Notes: generated by a model not told the origin, from the letters alone. Positions 18,959 to 28,380 are shown, counted from the stretch's first letter. The stretch: 64,000 nucleotides of DNA from an uncultured Muribaculaceae bacterium (GCA_910583675.1 CAJTYH010000009.1:1-64000), one strand, 5' to 3'. Made by a program: numbers and translations.

Positions 18959-21082
18959 ATGGCAGACATAAAACCGCCGACCGGCAATAAGAAACGTCCC
19001 CAGATCAAATTCAGCATGTACTGGATGTATGCATTCATACTTCTGGCTCTTTTCGGCATGTTCTATCTTGATGACGATTCGGTAAGTAAGAAAGTTACAT
19101 ATTCCGAATTTGAGAATTACATAACAGATTCGATCAATGTACGCAATCACGGCATCACCAAGATAATCGTAGACAAACGCAAGGGACAGGCTGAGGCACA
19201 ACTCTCGGATTCATTGGCCGCGACCATATTCCACAAAAGCCAGTACAAGGATGGCATGCCGGCGTATGTATTCACAACCCTGCCATCCACGGACGAGTTC
19301 GCACGCAAGATCGACCAATGGAAGCAGTCAGACATATACAGCGGCCCGGTGGATTACGACGAAGGAAGCGACTTCTCATCCTTCCTGTGGACTTTCGGAC
19401 CTATCATATTGCTTATCGCCTTCTGGTTCATCATAATGCGCCGCATGACAAATCGTGACGGAGGAGCCGGAGGAGTTTTCAGCGTCGGCAAGTCGAAAGC
19501 ACAGGTATTTGACAAGGACAATGCCATGAAAGTGACATTCCAGGATGTCGCCGGACTCTCTGAGGCGAAAACTGAAATCGAGGAAATCGTAGAGTTCCTA
19601 AAAAATCCCCAGCGATACACCAATCTCGGTGGAAAGATACCCAAGGGTGCCCTGTTGGTCGGCCCTCCCGGAACCGGCAAGACACTGTTGGCAAAAGCTG
19701 TGGCCGGAGAGGCCAATGTGCCCTTCTTCTCCATGTCCGGTTCAGATTTCGTGGAGATGTTCGTGGGAGTTGGCGCATCCCGTGTCCGCGACCTTTTCCA
19801 GAAAGCCAAAGAGAAAGCCCCGTGCATAGTCTTTATTGACGAGATAGACGCGGTGGGACGTGCGCGTGGCAAAAATCCCAACATGGGATCCAATGACGAA
19901 CGCGAGAACACGCTAAACCAGCTACTCACCGAGATGGACGGTTTCGGCACAAACAGCGGCGTGATCATATTGGCCGCAACAAACCGAGCAGACATACTGG
20001 ACAAGGCACTTTTGCGTGCCGGCCGCTTCGACCGTCAGATATATGTGGAACTGCCAGAACTCAACGACAGAGTAGCTATTTTCAACGTGCATCTAAAAGG
20101 CGTGAAAATCGACGACTCCGTAGACGTGGATCTGCTCGCACGTCAGACACCCGGCTTCTCCGGGGCTGACATAGCGAACGTCTGCAATGAAGCCGCGTTG
20201 ATCGCAGCGCGTCATAACAAGACAGTCGTGCAGCGACAGGACTTCATTGATGCGGTAGACCGTATCATCGGAGGACTTGAGAAGCGGTCGAAAATCACCA
20301 CCGCAGAGGAAAAGAAGACCATAGCATGCCACGAGGCAGGACATGCAACCGTATCATGGAACCTCCGTTATGCCAATCCACTCATAAAAGTGACGATTGT
20401 GCCACGAGGCAAAGCGCTTGGAGCGGCATGGTATCTCCCCGAAGAGAGACAGATCACACCGGCACAGGCTTTGCTGGACGAAATATGTGCCACCCTCGGA
20501 GGACGTGCCGCCGAAGAACTGTTCCTCGGTCATATATCAACCGGTGCTGCAAACGACCTTGAACGCGTGACCAAACAGGCATATGCCATGGTGACCTATT
20601 ACGGAATGAGCGACAAACTTCCCAACCTGTCTTATTACGATTCGACAGGTCAAGCATACGGATTCTCCAAACCATACAGCGAGGACAGGTCACGTATGAT
20701 CGACGAAGAGGTGTCACGCATCATCAACGAACAATACGAACGGGCAAAGGAACTGCTAAGGAGATATGCCAAGGAACACAACACCCTTGCCGACGTACTT
20801 TATAACCGTGAGGTGATTTTCACTGAGGATGTGGAACAGATCTTCGGAAAACGCAAATGGGTATCGCGCACCGATGAGATACTGAAAGCGCAACAGGAGG
20901 CCGAAAAGCAACAAGCAGCCACAAAGGCCAAGACCGAGCCTGACACCTCCTCCGACGACAGCAGGAACATAATGGATGTGGCAGCAGTAGACGTAACGCC
21001 TCCCCCAACAATGCCTCCGATTCCCGATAATCCAGACGGAAAAGACAAAGAAGAAAACCAGGCAGATAATAACGGGAAATAA
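18959..21082 (+). CDS. ftsH: ATP-dependent zinc metalloprotease FtsH
   Basis: A 707-residue inner-membrane AAA+ protease that degrades misfolded membrane proteins and unstable regulators. Two membrane helices (about residues 18-38 and 142-163) flank a periplasmic domain. The AAA module carries Walker A GPPGTGKT (235-242), Walker [12 protein letters not shown] and the second region of homology with ATNR. The M41 protease domain has the zinc motif HEAGH starting at His458. The C-terminal tail is charged and disordered (Gln/Ala/Lys-rich, then Pro-rich). The ATG at 18959 (MADIKPP) is preferred over a longer frame from 18869 that overlaps rsfS. The rsfS-ftsH pairing is common in Bacteroidales; the cdsA gene I would expect next is not here. 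Confidence 0.96.
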   Translation: MADIKPPTGNKKRPQIKFSMYWMYAFILLALFGMFYLDDDSVSKKVTYSEFENYITDSINVRNHGITKIIVDKRKGQAEAQLSDSLAATIFHKSQYKDGMPAYVFTTLPSTDEFARKIDQWKQSDIYSGPVDYDEGSDFSSFLWTFGPIILLIAFWFIIMRRMTNRDGGAGGVFSVGKSKAQVFDKDNAMKVTFQDVAGLSEAKTEIEEIVEFLKNPQRYTNLGGKIPKGALLVGPPGTGKTLLAKAVAGEANVPFFSMSGSDFVEMFVGVGASRVRDLFQKAKEKAPCIVFIDEIDAVGRARGKNPNMGSNDERENTLNQLLTEMDGFGTNSGVIILAATNRADILDKALLRAGRFDRQIYVELPELNDRVAIFNVHLKGVKIDDSVDVDLLARQTPGFSGADIANVCNEAALIAARHNKTVVQRQDFIDAVDRIIGGLEKRSKITTAEEKKTIACHEAGHATVSWNLRYANPLIKVTIVPRGKALGAAWYLPEERQITPAQALLDEICATLGGRAAEELFLGHISTGAANDLERVTKQAYAMVTYYGMSDKLPNLSYYDSTGQAYGFSKPYSEDRSRMIDEEVSRIINEQYERAKELLRRYAKEHNTLADVLYNREVIFTEDVEQIFGKRKWVSRTDEILKAQQEAEKQQAATKAKTEPDTSSDDSRNIMDVAAVDVTPPPTMPPIPDNPDGKDKEENQADNNGK

Positions 21083-21102
21083 AACCGTTTTCCATACCTC
21101 TA

Positions 21103-21172
21103 ATGGCGCGTTCAACGCAATGCAGCTTACGGAATACAATTCCAAGACCCCCGCATTCGTTGAGCGCGTCAT
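21103..21172. repeat. Imperfect 20-bp inverted repeat after ftsH
   Basis: ATGGCGCGTTCAACGCAATGC (21103-21123, given in parts: ATGGCGCGTTC, AACGCAATGC) pairs with GCATTCGTTGAGCGCGTCAT (21153-21172), with two mismatches and one bulged base. The 29-base interior contains a second small hairpin GGAAT-ACA-ATTCC. No T tract follows, so a standard intrinsic terminator is doubtful. It may be a Rho-independent-like end structure or an RNA element. Confidence 0.45.
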
Positions 21173-21289
21173 TGGGTTATAAGCATTTTACACCCGGACG
21201 ATTTCATACCTCTGCATATTTTTCAACAGGCAGTATGCATCACCCCGAGTTTTTGCATACTAAAACTTTAAAATCCAAATTATTTGTAT

Positions 21290-21297
21290 TACTTTTG
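21290..21297 (+). promoter_or_regulatory. -7 element of the TM2-domain gene
   Basis: TACTTTTG matches TAnnTTTG, 102 bases before the start codon at 21399. Confidence 0.55.
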
Positions 21298-21398
21298 TGT
21301 GTAAAGTGCTTTTATCGCATAAAGTTGGACGGTTGCAACCTATTCATCACAAATACCGTCAAATATATAGTCAGTAATTCAAATTAAATATAAACGAT

Positions 21399-21935
21399 AT
21401 GAAAATTTGTCCTTATTGCGGAGGAGTTGCCGATGACCAGGCAACATCTTGTCCGAACTGCAATCATCCGCTGCAACCATCCCAAGCGGAGGGTGCACAT
21501 GACAATGGACATGCCAGTCAAACCTACACACAAGGAAATCACAGTCAGAACGCCTATGATCCATCAAACGGTTATAATCAAAGTTATAACCAAGGATATA
21601 ACAACAATTACAGCCAACAGGGATACTATGGTCAACAACAGGGGTATCAGTACGGCGAGCCGTATGCCGACCGTAACAACCCCTTCGATGAGGGGCCTGA
21701 AGGAAAGAGCCGTGGCGTAACCGCTCTTCTGGCCATAATCCTTGGCGGTCTGGGAGTTCAGTATTTCTATCTCGGCAAAGTGGCCGCCGGCCTTCTAACA
21801 ATCCTTCTTACTTTTGTCACATGCGGCATATGGCAGATACTGACATTGATTCAAGGAATACTTATGTTCTGCATGACCAATGAGGACTTCCGCCGTAAAT
21901 ACGTACTTAACCCCTCTTTCTTCCCCCTGTTCTGA
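21399..21935 (+). CDS. Zinc-ribbon, low-complexity, TM2-domain membrane protein
   Basis: A 178-residue protein in three parts. Residues 1-25 are a zinc ribbon with CPYC and CPNC knuckles. Residues about 30-90 are a Gln/Asn/Tyr/Gly-rich low-complexity linker with repeated YNQ, YGQQ and NQSY units, resembling prion-like sequences. Residues about 100-170 are a TM2 domain: a basic residue pair, a first hydrophobic helix (VTALLAIILGGLGVQYFYLG), a turn and a second helix (LTILLTFVTCGIWQILTLI). TM2 proteins sit in the inner membrane; their function is not established. The gene lies 25 bases before a 77-codon gene and may be cotranscribed with it and aguA. Confidence 0.8.
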   Translation: MKICPYCGGVADDQATSCPNCNHPLQPSQAEGAHDNGHASQTYTQGNHSQNAYDPSNGYNQSYNQGYNNNYSQQGYYGQQQGYQYGEPYADRNNPFDEGPEGKSRGVTALLAIILGGLGVQYFYLGKVAAGLLTILLTFVTCGIWQILTLIQGILMFCMTNEDFRRKYVLNPSFFPLF

Positions 21936-21960
21936 ACATGGCATTAAAAAACTATAAGAC

Positions 21961-22194
21961 ATGGAGGACATAACCGGATTATTCATACAAATATTAAACC
22001 AGGCAGGGAGCACCGACATGGCAGAAGCGGAATTCAAGAAAATGATAGGTTCCGACGACGAGCTGCATAAGCAATACCGGGAATGGTGCCATGAGAACGG
22101 GAGCAGCGAACGTATGGGATTCCTTGATTTTTGCGAGGAATATATCAGCGGCCGTGAAGAGGCATGGGACAGCCTAAACGATTTCGACGAATGA
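21961..22194 (+). CDS. Small acidic protein of unknown function
   Basis: A 77-residue, highly acidic, mostly helical soluble protein (MEDITGLFIQILNQAG, ending SLNDFDE). I do not recognise a family. It starts 25 bases after the TM2 gene. Its stop codon overlaps the aguA start in an ATGA arrangement, so translation of aguA is probably coupled to it. This tight linkage supports it as a real gene. Confidence 0.65.
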   Translation: MEDITGLFIQILNQAGSTDMAEAEFKKMIGSDDELHKQYREWCHENGSSERMGFLDFCEEYISGREEAWDSLNDFDE

Positions 22195-23243
22195 AAATTG
22201 AAAACATGGATTGGTCTGTGCGCGTACCGGCAGAATGGGAGCCGTATGATACCGTAATGGTCGCCTGGCCTCACAAGGATACAGACTGGGCACCGATGCT
22301 CCAGGAGGTGGAGACCTGTTACCGGGATTTGGTTCAAGCCATTAATAAATGCGGTCTCCGTGCGCTAGTGGTCACCCCAGATCCGGAACATGTGAGGGAT
22401 TGCCTTCGTGAAACCGATGCAGACAGTCTGCTTATCTTCAAATGCGAAACAAACGACACATGGACACGCGATTACGGTGCCATATCGGCATACGACAAGG
22501 TTGGGAATCCCATTGCTATTGATTTTCGCTTTGACGGATGGGGACTTAAATTCGCTTCAAACCTTGACAATCTCGTAACATTGAGGATGCTTGAAAGAGG
22601 GTTGCTTACCAAAAACTATGTAAGCCGCCTCAACTACACTTTTGAAGGCGGATCAATGGAAGTGGACGGTGCGGGCACCATGCTCAGCACATCTCATTGC
22701 CTGCAGGCTCTTAACAGGAACGGCTACAAGAGCGTCAAGGATCTGGAAAAATATTTCCAGGGTTCACTCGGCATTACACGCCTGTTGCTTCTGGAACACG
22801 GCCATCTTGAAGGAGATGACACCGACAGCCACATCGACACCCTTGCAAGATTCGCACCGGGCGATACGATCCTATATGTGAAATGCTACAATCCTTCCGA
22901 TCCGCATTATCAGGAACTTGAACTGATGGAGAAGGAACTGCGATCCTTCAGGACAATGGACGGCAATCCATACAACCTCATAGGGCTGCCACTTCCCGAT
23001 GCCATATACGATGAGGAAGGACAACGACTGCCCGCCACATATGCCAATTTCCTCATTGCGCCCGCACATGTATTGATGCCCACATACGAACAACCTGACA
23101 ATGACCTGCTTGCAAAACAGATGCTGCAGGTGGCGTTCCCGGATCGTCAGATCATAGGCATAGACTGCAGGGCACTGATAAGGCAACATGGCTCGCTGCA
23201 CTGCGCCACAATGCAAATTCCCAAGGGAATCATAAGGATATGA
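22191..23243 (+). CDS. aguA: Agmatine deiminase
   Basis: A 350-residue guanidino-group-modifying enzyme of the agmatine deiminase/Porphyromonas-type peptidylarginine deiminase family. It hydrolyses agmatine to N-carbamoylputrescine and ammonia. Conserved segments in order: YDTVMVAWPHKDTDW, ETNDTWTRDYGAI (Asp that binds the guanidinium), FEGGSMEVDGAGT, EHGHLEGDDTDSHIDT (catalytic His/Asp) and GSLHCATMQIP, with the nucleophile Cys338 near the C terminus. The first ATG at 22191 overlaps the upstream stop codon; a second at 22206 is possible. aguB follows after 56 bases and completes the route to putrescine. Confidence 0.92.
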   Translation: MKIENMDWSVRVPAEWEPYDTVMVAWPHKDTDWAPMLQEVETCYRDLVQAINKCGLRALVVTPDPEHVRDCLRETDADSLLIFKCETNDTWTRDYGAISAYDKVGNPIAIDFRFDGWGLKFASNLDNLVTLRMLERGLLTKNYVSRLNYTFEGGSMEVDGAGTMLSTSHCLQALNRNGYKSVKDLEKYFQGSLGITRLLLLEHGHLEGDDTDSHIDTLARFAPGDTILYVKCYNPSDPHYQELELMEKELRSFRTMDGNPYNLIGLPLPDAIYDEEGQRLPATYANFLIAPAHVLMPTYEQPDNDLLAKQMLQVAFPDRQIIGIDCRALIRQHGSLHCATMQIPKGIIRI

Positions 23244-23299
23244 TTGGAAAACCTAACTTGGTTTTTCGGCACAATTATTAAGGACCACAGACGCAAAAT

Positions 23300-24187
23300 A
23301 TGGATAGGAAACTACGGATAGGAATCATTCAACAGGCGAACGGGAACAATGTTAATGAAAACAGAGTTCGTCTCGCGGAAAAGATAAGAAAGTTGGCCTC
23401 CGCAGGTGCCCGGCTCATAGTCAATCAGGAATTGCACGACTCACTGTATTTCTGCCAGACAGAAAACGTGGACTTATGCAACCTTGCCGTGAACATACCT
23501 TCCGAGACCACAGACTTCTATGCGACCCTTGCCAAAGAAGCCGGAGTGGTATTGGTGACCTCATTGTTTGAAAGGCGCGCTCCCGGCCTCTACCATAACA
23601 CGGCTGTCGTATTTGAAAAGGACGGCTCCATTGCCGGGAAATATCGCAAGATGCATATACCCGACGATCCGGCATATTATGAGAAATTCTATTTTACGCC
23701 GGGTGATCTCGGCTTTGAGCCAATAGAAACTTCAATAGGAAAGCTCGGAGTGTTGGTCTGCTGGGATCAATGGTATCCCGAGGCTGCACGTCTGATGGCT
23801 CTGAAAGGAGCTGAAATACTGATTTATCCCACTGCCATAGGGTGGGAGTCCTCCGACACGGAAGATGAAAAGGAAAGACAGCGTCAAGCTTGGATCACAG
23901 TCCAGAGAGGACATGCGATCGCCAACGGACTCCCAGTTGTCGCTGTAAACCGTGTAGGGCATGAGCCGGATCCATCCGGACAAACTAACGGCATACTTTT
24001 CTGGGGAAGCTCGTTCGTTGCAGGGCCTCAAGGTGAGTTTCTTTTCCAGGCACCAGACGATCGTGAAACGGAGACAATTGTTGAAATTGACATTGCCCGT
24101 TCCGAGCAAGTGCGTCGGTGGTGGCCTTTCCTGCGCGACCGTCGAATAGACAACTACGGCGGACTGACAAGACGCTTCCTGGATTGA
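23300..24187 (+). CDS. aguB: N-carbamoylputrescine amidase
   Basis: A 295-residue nitrilase-superfamily amidase. It cleaves N-carbamoylputrescine to putrescine, CO2 and ammonia, the step after AguA. The catalytic triad is visible: Glu44 in NQELHD, Lys117 in YRKMHIPD and Cys154 in LVCWDQWYPE. The PTAIGWE segment near 177 and the C-terminal RRWWPFLRDRRID match plant and bacterial carbamoylputrescine amidases. It lies 56 bases after aguA, with no promoter motif between, so the two form an operon for putrescine synthesis from agmatine. Confidence 0.93.
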   Translation: MDRKLRIGIIQQANGNNVNENRVRLAEKIRKLASAGARLIVNQELHDSLYFCQTENVDLCNLAVNIPSETTDFYATLAKEAGVVLVTSLFERRAPGLYHNTAVVFEKDGSIAGKYRKMHIPDDPAYYEKFYFTPGDLGFEPIETSIGKLGVLVCWDQWYPEAARLMALKGAEILIYPTAIGWESSDTEDEKERQRQAWITVQRGHAIANGLPVVAVNRVGHEPDPSGQTNGILFWGSSFVAGPQGEFLFQAPDDRETETIVEIDIARSEQVRRWWPFLRDRRIDNYGGLTRRFLD

Positions 24188-24236
24188 CCCTCTCCATAGT
24201 GAACTTTTCACGTATTATTTTCATCTCCTATCTGCC

Positions 24237-25802
24237 ATGAAATTTCTTCTTCCTCCAAAATCAGACGGAAGCCGCATAGAACTTCCTCAGGATGCCAGAC
24301 AGATTACCATCATAGGTGCGAACGGAAGCGGTAAGACACGTTTTACCGAATATCTACAAAACAAGATGGAGCATTCCGTTTTCCGCATCTCCGCATTGGA
24401 AGCATTAAGCGACCTCGGCAAGGGCAAACCGGAAGAAGGATCGATTGACTGGCTTTATGAGAAGGCGATTGCCTCCCCCACTTTTCTCCATGGAGAAGCC
24501 CCGACTATGTTCGAACGGCTTATGACACTCCTGCTGAACGAAGAGATGGAAAAGCTCGTGGCTTATAAGGTAGCCATGGTAAGAGGAGAAGAGACAATTT
24601 TCCCGGAGTCACGCCTTGATGCCGTGATACGCCGATGGCAGGAAGTGTTCCCCGACAATCATGTCCTGCGCGAAGGTGGAGGGCTGCTTTTCTCACGCGA
24701 CGGTGACGCACAGGCTTATTCCCAAAAACGACTGTCACATGGTGAGAAGGCCGTACTGTTTTATTTCGGCGCAGTCCTTTTTGCGCCGGTAAACGGCACC
24801 GTGTTTGTGGACAATCCCGGTATGTTCCTGCACAGTTCGTTATTGCGCAGATTATGGGACACGATAGAGGGCATGAGACCGGATTGCAGGTTTTTCTATA
24901 CTACCCACGATGTGGACTTTGCCGCTTCACGCTCCGAAAACGTGATAGTATGGGTAAGGTCTTATGATCCGGACAGCAATACTTGGGACTACGACATACT
25001 CCCCCCCGATACCGGACTGTCGGAAGAGGTCTACATGGCATTGATCGGAGCACGCCGCCCCGTCATGTTCATTGAGGGGGATGCCACGCATTCCATTGAC
25101 GCCAAATTATATCCGCTCATTTTCAAGGATCATTCCGTAAAGGCATTGGGAAGCTGCAACAAGGTCATAGAGGCCACCAGGGCATTCAATGACCTCAAGG
25201 CATTCCACCATCTGGAGAGCTTCGGGATAGTGGATCGTGACAGGCGCGACGAACAGGAGGTAAAATACCTGCGTGGTAAAAACATATTCGTTCCCGATGT
25301 CGCAGAGATCGAAAATATCCTTATGCTTGAGGACGTGATAAAGGCCGTGGCACATTTCGGCGGCAAGGATCCCCACAGGGTCTTCAATGCCGTCAAGGAG
25401 AGCATCATCAAGCAATTTCGTCATGACCTTCGTCAACAGGCTCTCCTCCATACTCGCCATAGGGTAAAACGCACTGTCGAATACCGTATTGACGGACGAT
25501 TTACCAATATCAACGCCCTTGAGGAACATATGAACTCACTTGTCAGGGAGATCAATCCCCGAGGAATGTATGAGAAATTCTGCAGGGAATTCTCCACCTA
25601 TGCCGCAACCGGAGACTACTCGTCAATACTAAGGGTCTATAACCAAAAGTCAATGGTGCCAAGATCCAACGTGGGCACACTTTGCGGCTTGTCCGGAAGC
25701 AAGGAATCCTATGTGCAATCCGTCCTTTCAATCCTTAAGACCGACTTGCCGGAGGCAGCCCAGATCAGGATGGCCATACGCCGTTGTTTCGGGATTGCAT
25801 AA
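24237..25802 (+). CDS. ABC-type ATPase fused to a DUF4435/TOPRIM-like domain
   Basis: A 521-residue fusion. The N-terminal half is an SMC/ABC-like ATPase with Walker A GANGSGKT (27-34), signature LSHGE (166-170), a Walker B strand VFVDNPGMFLH (Asp192) and an H-loop-like TTHDVDF. The Walker B catalytic Glu is replaced by Asn193. The C-terminal half fits DUF4435, a TOPRIM-like nuclease fold: FIEGD with Glu280 and Asp282, then FGIVDRDRRD with Asp333 and Asp335, then an Ile/Leu-rich EIENILML helix. The order ATPase then TOPRIM matches OLD-type nucleases and the AriA/AriB pair of the PARIS anti-phage system, but the ATPase part is much shorter than AriA. It starts 49 bases after aguB. A role in defence or DNA repair is inference. 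Confidence 0.75.
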   Translation: MKFLLPPKSDGSRIELPQDARQITIIGANGSGKTRFTEYLQNKMEHSVFRISALEALSDLGKGKPEEGSIDWLYEKAIASPTFLHGEAPTMFERLMTLLLNEEMEKLVAYKVAMVRGEETIFPESRLDAVIRRWQEVFPDNHVLREGGGLLFSRDGDAQAYSQKRLSHGEKAVLFYFGAVLFAPVNGTVFVDNPGMFLHSSLLRRLWDTIEGMRPDCRFFYTTHDVDFAASRSENVIVWVRSYDPDSNTWDYDILPPDTGLSEEVYMALIGARRPVMFIEGDATHSIDAKLYPLIFKDHSVKALGSCNKVIEATRAFNDLKAFHHLESFGIVDRDRRDEQEVKYLRGKNIFVPDVAEIENILMLEDVIKAVAHFGGKDPHRVFNAVKESIIKQFRHDLRQQALLHTRHRVKRTVEYRIDGRFTNINALEEHMNSLVREINPRGMYEKFCREFSTYAATGDYSSILRVYNQKSMVPRSNVGTLCGLSGSKESYVQSVLSILKTDLPEAAQIRMAIRRCFGIA

Positions 25803-25830
25803 CCGACCACCGGAACTTTCATTGAAGCAA

Positions 25831-25885
25831 AAACGTTATATACGAAGAGAGGTACAATGATTTCTCTGTGAAGTATAACGTTTTA
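25831..25885. repeat. Inverted repeat just upstream of the DUF4136 lipoprotein gene
   Basis: AAAACGTTATA (25831-25841) pairs perfectly with TATAACGTTTT (25875-25885). An inner AGAGA/TCTCT pair can extend the structure. It ends 10 bases before the start codon at 25896. It could be a terminator of the upstream gene, an operator or a leader RNA hairpin. Confidence 0.6.
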
Positions 25886-25895
25886 ACTTACACGT

Positions 25896-26513
25896 ATGAA
25901 AAAGTTTCTAACCCTTATCGGACTTGTCGCATTGCTATCGGCATGCTCTCCTTATCAACTGGTCAACAGCGAAGTCTACAATGACGCAGACCTAAGCCAA
26001 TACAGTACATTCCGTATAGTGACTCCGGATATGGGAAAGTTGCCACCCGGTATGGAAATGGTGACATATTACAATATCGCAGCCGCTATAAGGGAAGAGA
26101 TGCTTATGCGCGGATACAAGGAAGATCCCAACTCCCCATTGCTGGTAAACATCGCTGTAACAACACAAAGGGAAGTCCAGACAGAGCCATTGATGCCGCC
26201 GGGAGGATATTTCCCGTACAACGGGCCATATTATCCATATTACATGTGGCCTCGCTACAATTACGGCCCCTATTGGAATCCGGCATATTACTCGAATGCT
26301 CAGGTAATCACAGGCATATATAAGGAAGGAGTGCTTACTATGGACATTGTCAACATAGACACAAAAGTACCGTTGTATTCAGCCTCCGTAGCAACCATCC
26401 TCAACGGCGGCGGAAACGGCTATCAGGAACTTAAAGGGATCAGCGAAGCTGTCACCACCCTCTTCTCGAAATTCCCGGTTCCATTGCTGCCACAATACCG
26501 TCAAAACAAGTAA
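25896..26513 (+). CDS. DUF4136-family lipoprotein
   Basis: A 205-residue lipoprotein. The signal peptide ends in the lipobox LLSAC, with Cys17 as the lipidated residue. The mature part begins with a family-typical YSTFRIVTPD strand. It has a central Pro/Tyr/Gly/Asn-rich loop (about residues 108-140, containing GGYFPYNGPYYPYY) and ends with an AVTTLFSKFPVP helix. DUF4136 proteins lie in the outer membrane or periplasm and have no known activity. The start is preceded by the inverted repeat at 25831-25885, and a strong terminator follows at 26540. Confidence 0.82.
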   Translation: MKKFLTLIGLVALLSACSPYQLVNSEVYNDADLSQYSTFRIVTPDMGKLPPGMEMVTYYNIAAAIREEMLMRGYKEDPNSPLLVNIAVTTQREVQTEPLMPPGGYFPYNGPYYPYYMWPRYNYGPYWNPAYYSNAQVITGIYKEGVLTMDIVNIDTKVPLYSASVATILNGGGNGYQELKGISEAVTTLFSKFPVPLLPQYRQNK

Positions 26514-26539
26514 CCCGCTCCCCTCTCCGACAATATCCC

Positions 26540-26590
26540 GGCGGCCAAGCCACGTAGTCCGATACTACGGCTTGGCCGCCTCTTATATTT
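26540..26590 (+). terminator. Intrinsic terminator after the DUF4136 gene
   Basis: GGCGGCCAAGCC (26540-26551) pairs with GGCTTGGCCGCC (26569-26580). An inner GTAGT/ACTAC extension adds to the stem, followed by TCTTATATTTTCT. Confidence 0.8.
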
Positions 26591-26616
26591 TCTACAAAAA
26601 AATTTCATTGACAAGA

Positions 26617-26644
26617 TTGTTTTAGCAAAAAATATGTACCTTTG
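26617..26644 (+). promoter_or_regulatory. Promoter of the secreted 538-residue protein gene
   Basis: TACCTTTG at 26637-26644 lies 17 bases after TTG at 26617-26619. The predicted leader is about 105 bases. Confidence 0.7.
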
Positions 26645-26758
26645 CAGGTAACGTTGCCATTATACTAAAAATTGCCATGACATACTCACGATAATTGCGT
26701 CAAGCGCAAAACAGCAGACTTAATTGGCAGCACACTTATACACATAATACCTACACAC

Positions 26759-28375
26759 ATGCACAACCCACTACACAGACGCCGGACAGCGCTATTGGGG
26801 ACGGCGTTGCTTATCGGGATCAACTGGGCAAATGCCCAAGCCACTCAAGGCATACCTCGCGCCAAGTTATCTTTGGAGACCGAAATTTCCTTGCAAGGCG
26901 ATGACTACTCCACAACAATACTCCCTTTATGGGAAACCGATCTTGACAATCTTGACGGCTATCAGAACAACAATTCAATGGCCGTGTCAGGAGAAACTGT
27001 GTATGTATGCGTGAATCATCTTGATCCAATCGAGACTGGTGAGAGTGCCAGCACCATCTTTATACGCAGGTTCAATGCACTTAACGGCGAGGAACTCCAG
27101 CCTTGGCTCATTGAATGTCCCGACGAATACAAACCCCTGAAAAAGTCCACGGCTTCCGGTCAGACAACCTATACCCCGGACAACACAAACAACTTCGTAA
27201 TTGCCAATGATGAGTTCGGGAACCTGCTTCTGGTCACATTCCTCGCAAAAGACAGCTCTCCACACGCACCGCAATTGCACCTCATACCCCTATCAAACGA
27301 CGGAGAATTGCTTACCGACAACAAGGTTGATATAACAATCCAAGTTGGTTTCGACAGTTTCAGCACCAAAGCCGACGCATGCCTGGTTACAAGGGTTGAC
27401 CGCGTTGAAGGAGACATAGCCTCCGGAAACTATAAGGTAAACCTACTTCCGGGGTGGACTCACATGCCATACAACAATACCTATTATTACGATTATACCG
27501 AGATCACTGTTTCCACAGACGAAAACGGAGAAACCACTGTTGAAAAATATCTCTCGCGTCTCAACCTGGAAGATAATCATCCCAATGACGCTTGGGGCAA
27601 GGTACTCCGTCCGGAGATACATTTCGTAGCAGGCCAGGAACGATACGCCGTACTTACCACAACAAAAGCGGCAGACCTCAAGGGGAACGGTGCACCCATG
27701 CTATACCGCAGAAACGGCATCGGAAACGATATCAAGTTCCTCAACCGCGATCCCCTTCCAGGCAATCCGTCGGAACAGAAGACCTGCAGGGGATTTCATA
27801 CGCTGAACCACGGAACGCATACACTTGCCGTATACCCTAAGCATTTCAATGAGACAGACGGAGCACGCTTCATAATAGCAGAATGGCCTGATGCATCTAC
27901 TTTCTCTAATGTCAATAGTACATATGCCACTGTTCCGGACGATCCTTTCATGTACCCTAAGAAAGTCGCCACCTCCTACTACCGTCAATTGATCACCTCA
28001 CGCAAGGTTGACAATGACAACATCTCCGGATGGAACAGGCCGGCGGGAGACGACACACCTGTGTCTGATATCTTCATCTGCACTCCCGGAAGCGGAATTG
28101 CAGCTTACCGCATCACCCCCTCAGATCATACCACCGCCCTGTCAGACAACATGGCAATCGCACCTTCACGGCAACCGATATGGCTTGAAGGCAACGTGCT
28201 GCACATAGACGATAGTCTCATTCAAGACAATTCCCGACTGACCATCGCCAACATTGACGGACGCGTATTGTATTCCACGGTTCCAAATTCCGCCCAATTG
28301 TCACTTGACCGCTTCCCGGCAGGCATATATATCGCCACCTATGGAGAAGCCGCCATTAAAGTGGCCATCAAATAA
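26759..28375 (+). CDS. Secreted protein with C-terminal sorting-like domain
   Basis: A 538-residue protein with a signal peptide (RRRTALLGTALLIGINWANAQ). The body is beta-rich with no family I recognise; strand-like segments such as TVYVCVNHL, LLLVTFLAK and AGQERYAVLTTT suggest a beta-propeller-like or sandwich fold. The last 70 residues have the pattern of a type IX secretion sorting domain, with ILTIAN-like, GRVLYS and PAGIYIATY segments. The protein is probably exported and surface-exposed. It is monocistronic, with its own promoter and a hairpin just after its stop codon. Confidence 0.6.
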   Translation: MHNPLHRRRTALLGTALLIGINWANAQATQGIPRAKLSLETEISLQGDDYSTTILPLWETDLDNLDGYQNNNSMAVSGETVYVCVNHLDPIETGESASTIFIRRFNALNGEELQPWLIECPDEYKPLKKSTASGQTTYTPDNTNNFVIANDEFGNLLLVTFLAKDSSPHAPQLHLIPLSNDGELLTDNKVDITIQVGFDSFSTKADACLVTRVDRVEGDIASGNYKVNLLPGWTHMPYNNTYYYDYTEITVSTDENGETTVEKYLSRLNLEDNHPNDAWGKVLRPEIHFVAGQERYAVLTTTKAADLKGNGAPMLYRRNGIGNDIKFLNRDPLPGNPSEQKTCRGFHTLNHGTHTLAVYPKHFNETDGARFIIAEWPDASTFSNVNSTYATVPDDPFMYPKKVATSYYRQLITSRKVDNDNISGWNRPAGDDTPVSDIFICTPGSGIAAYRITPSDHTTALSDNMAIAPSRQPIWLEGNVLHIDDSLIQDNSRLTIANIDGRVLYSTVPNSAQLSLDRFPAGIYIATYGEAAIKVAIK

Positions 28376-28380
28376 ATAAA

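Larger units (their letters stand above)
21083..21398. other. Intergenic region after ftsH
   Basis: A 316-base spacer. It holds an imperfect inverted repeat at 21103-21172, described separately, and the promoter of the TM2 gene at 21290-21297. No gene was recognised. Confidence 0.5.
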
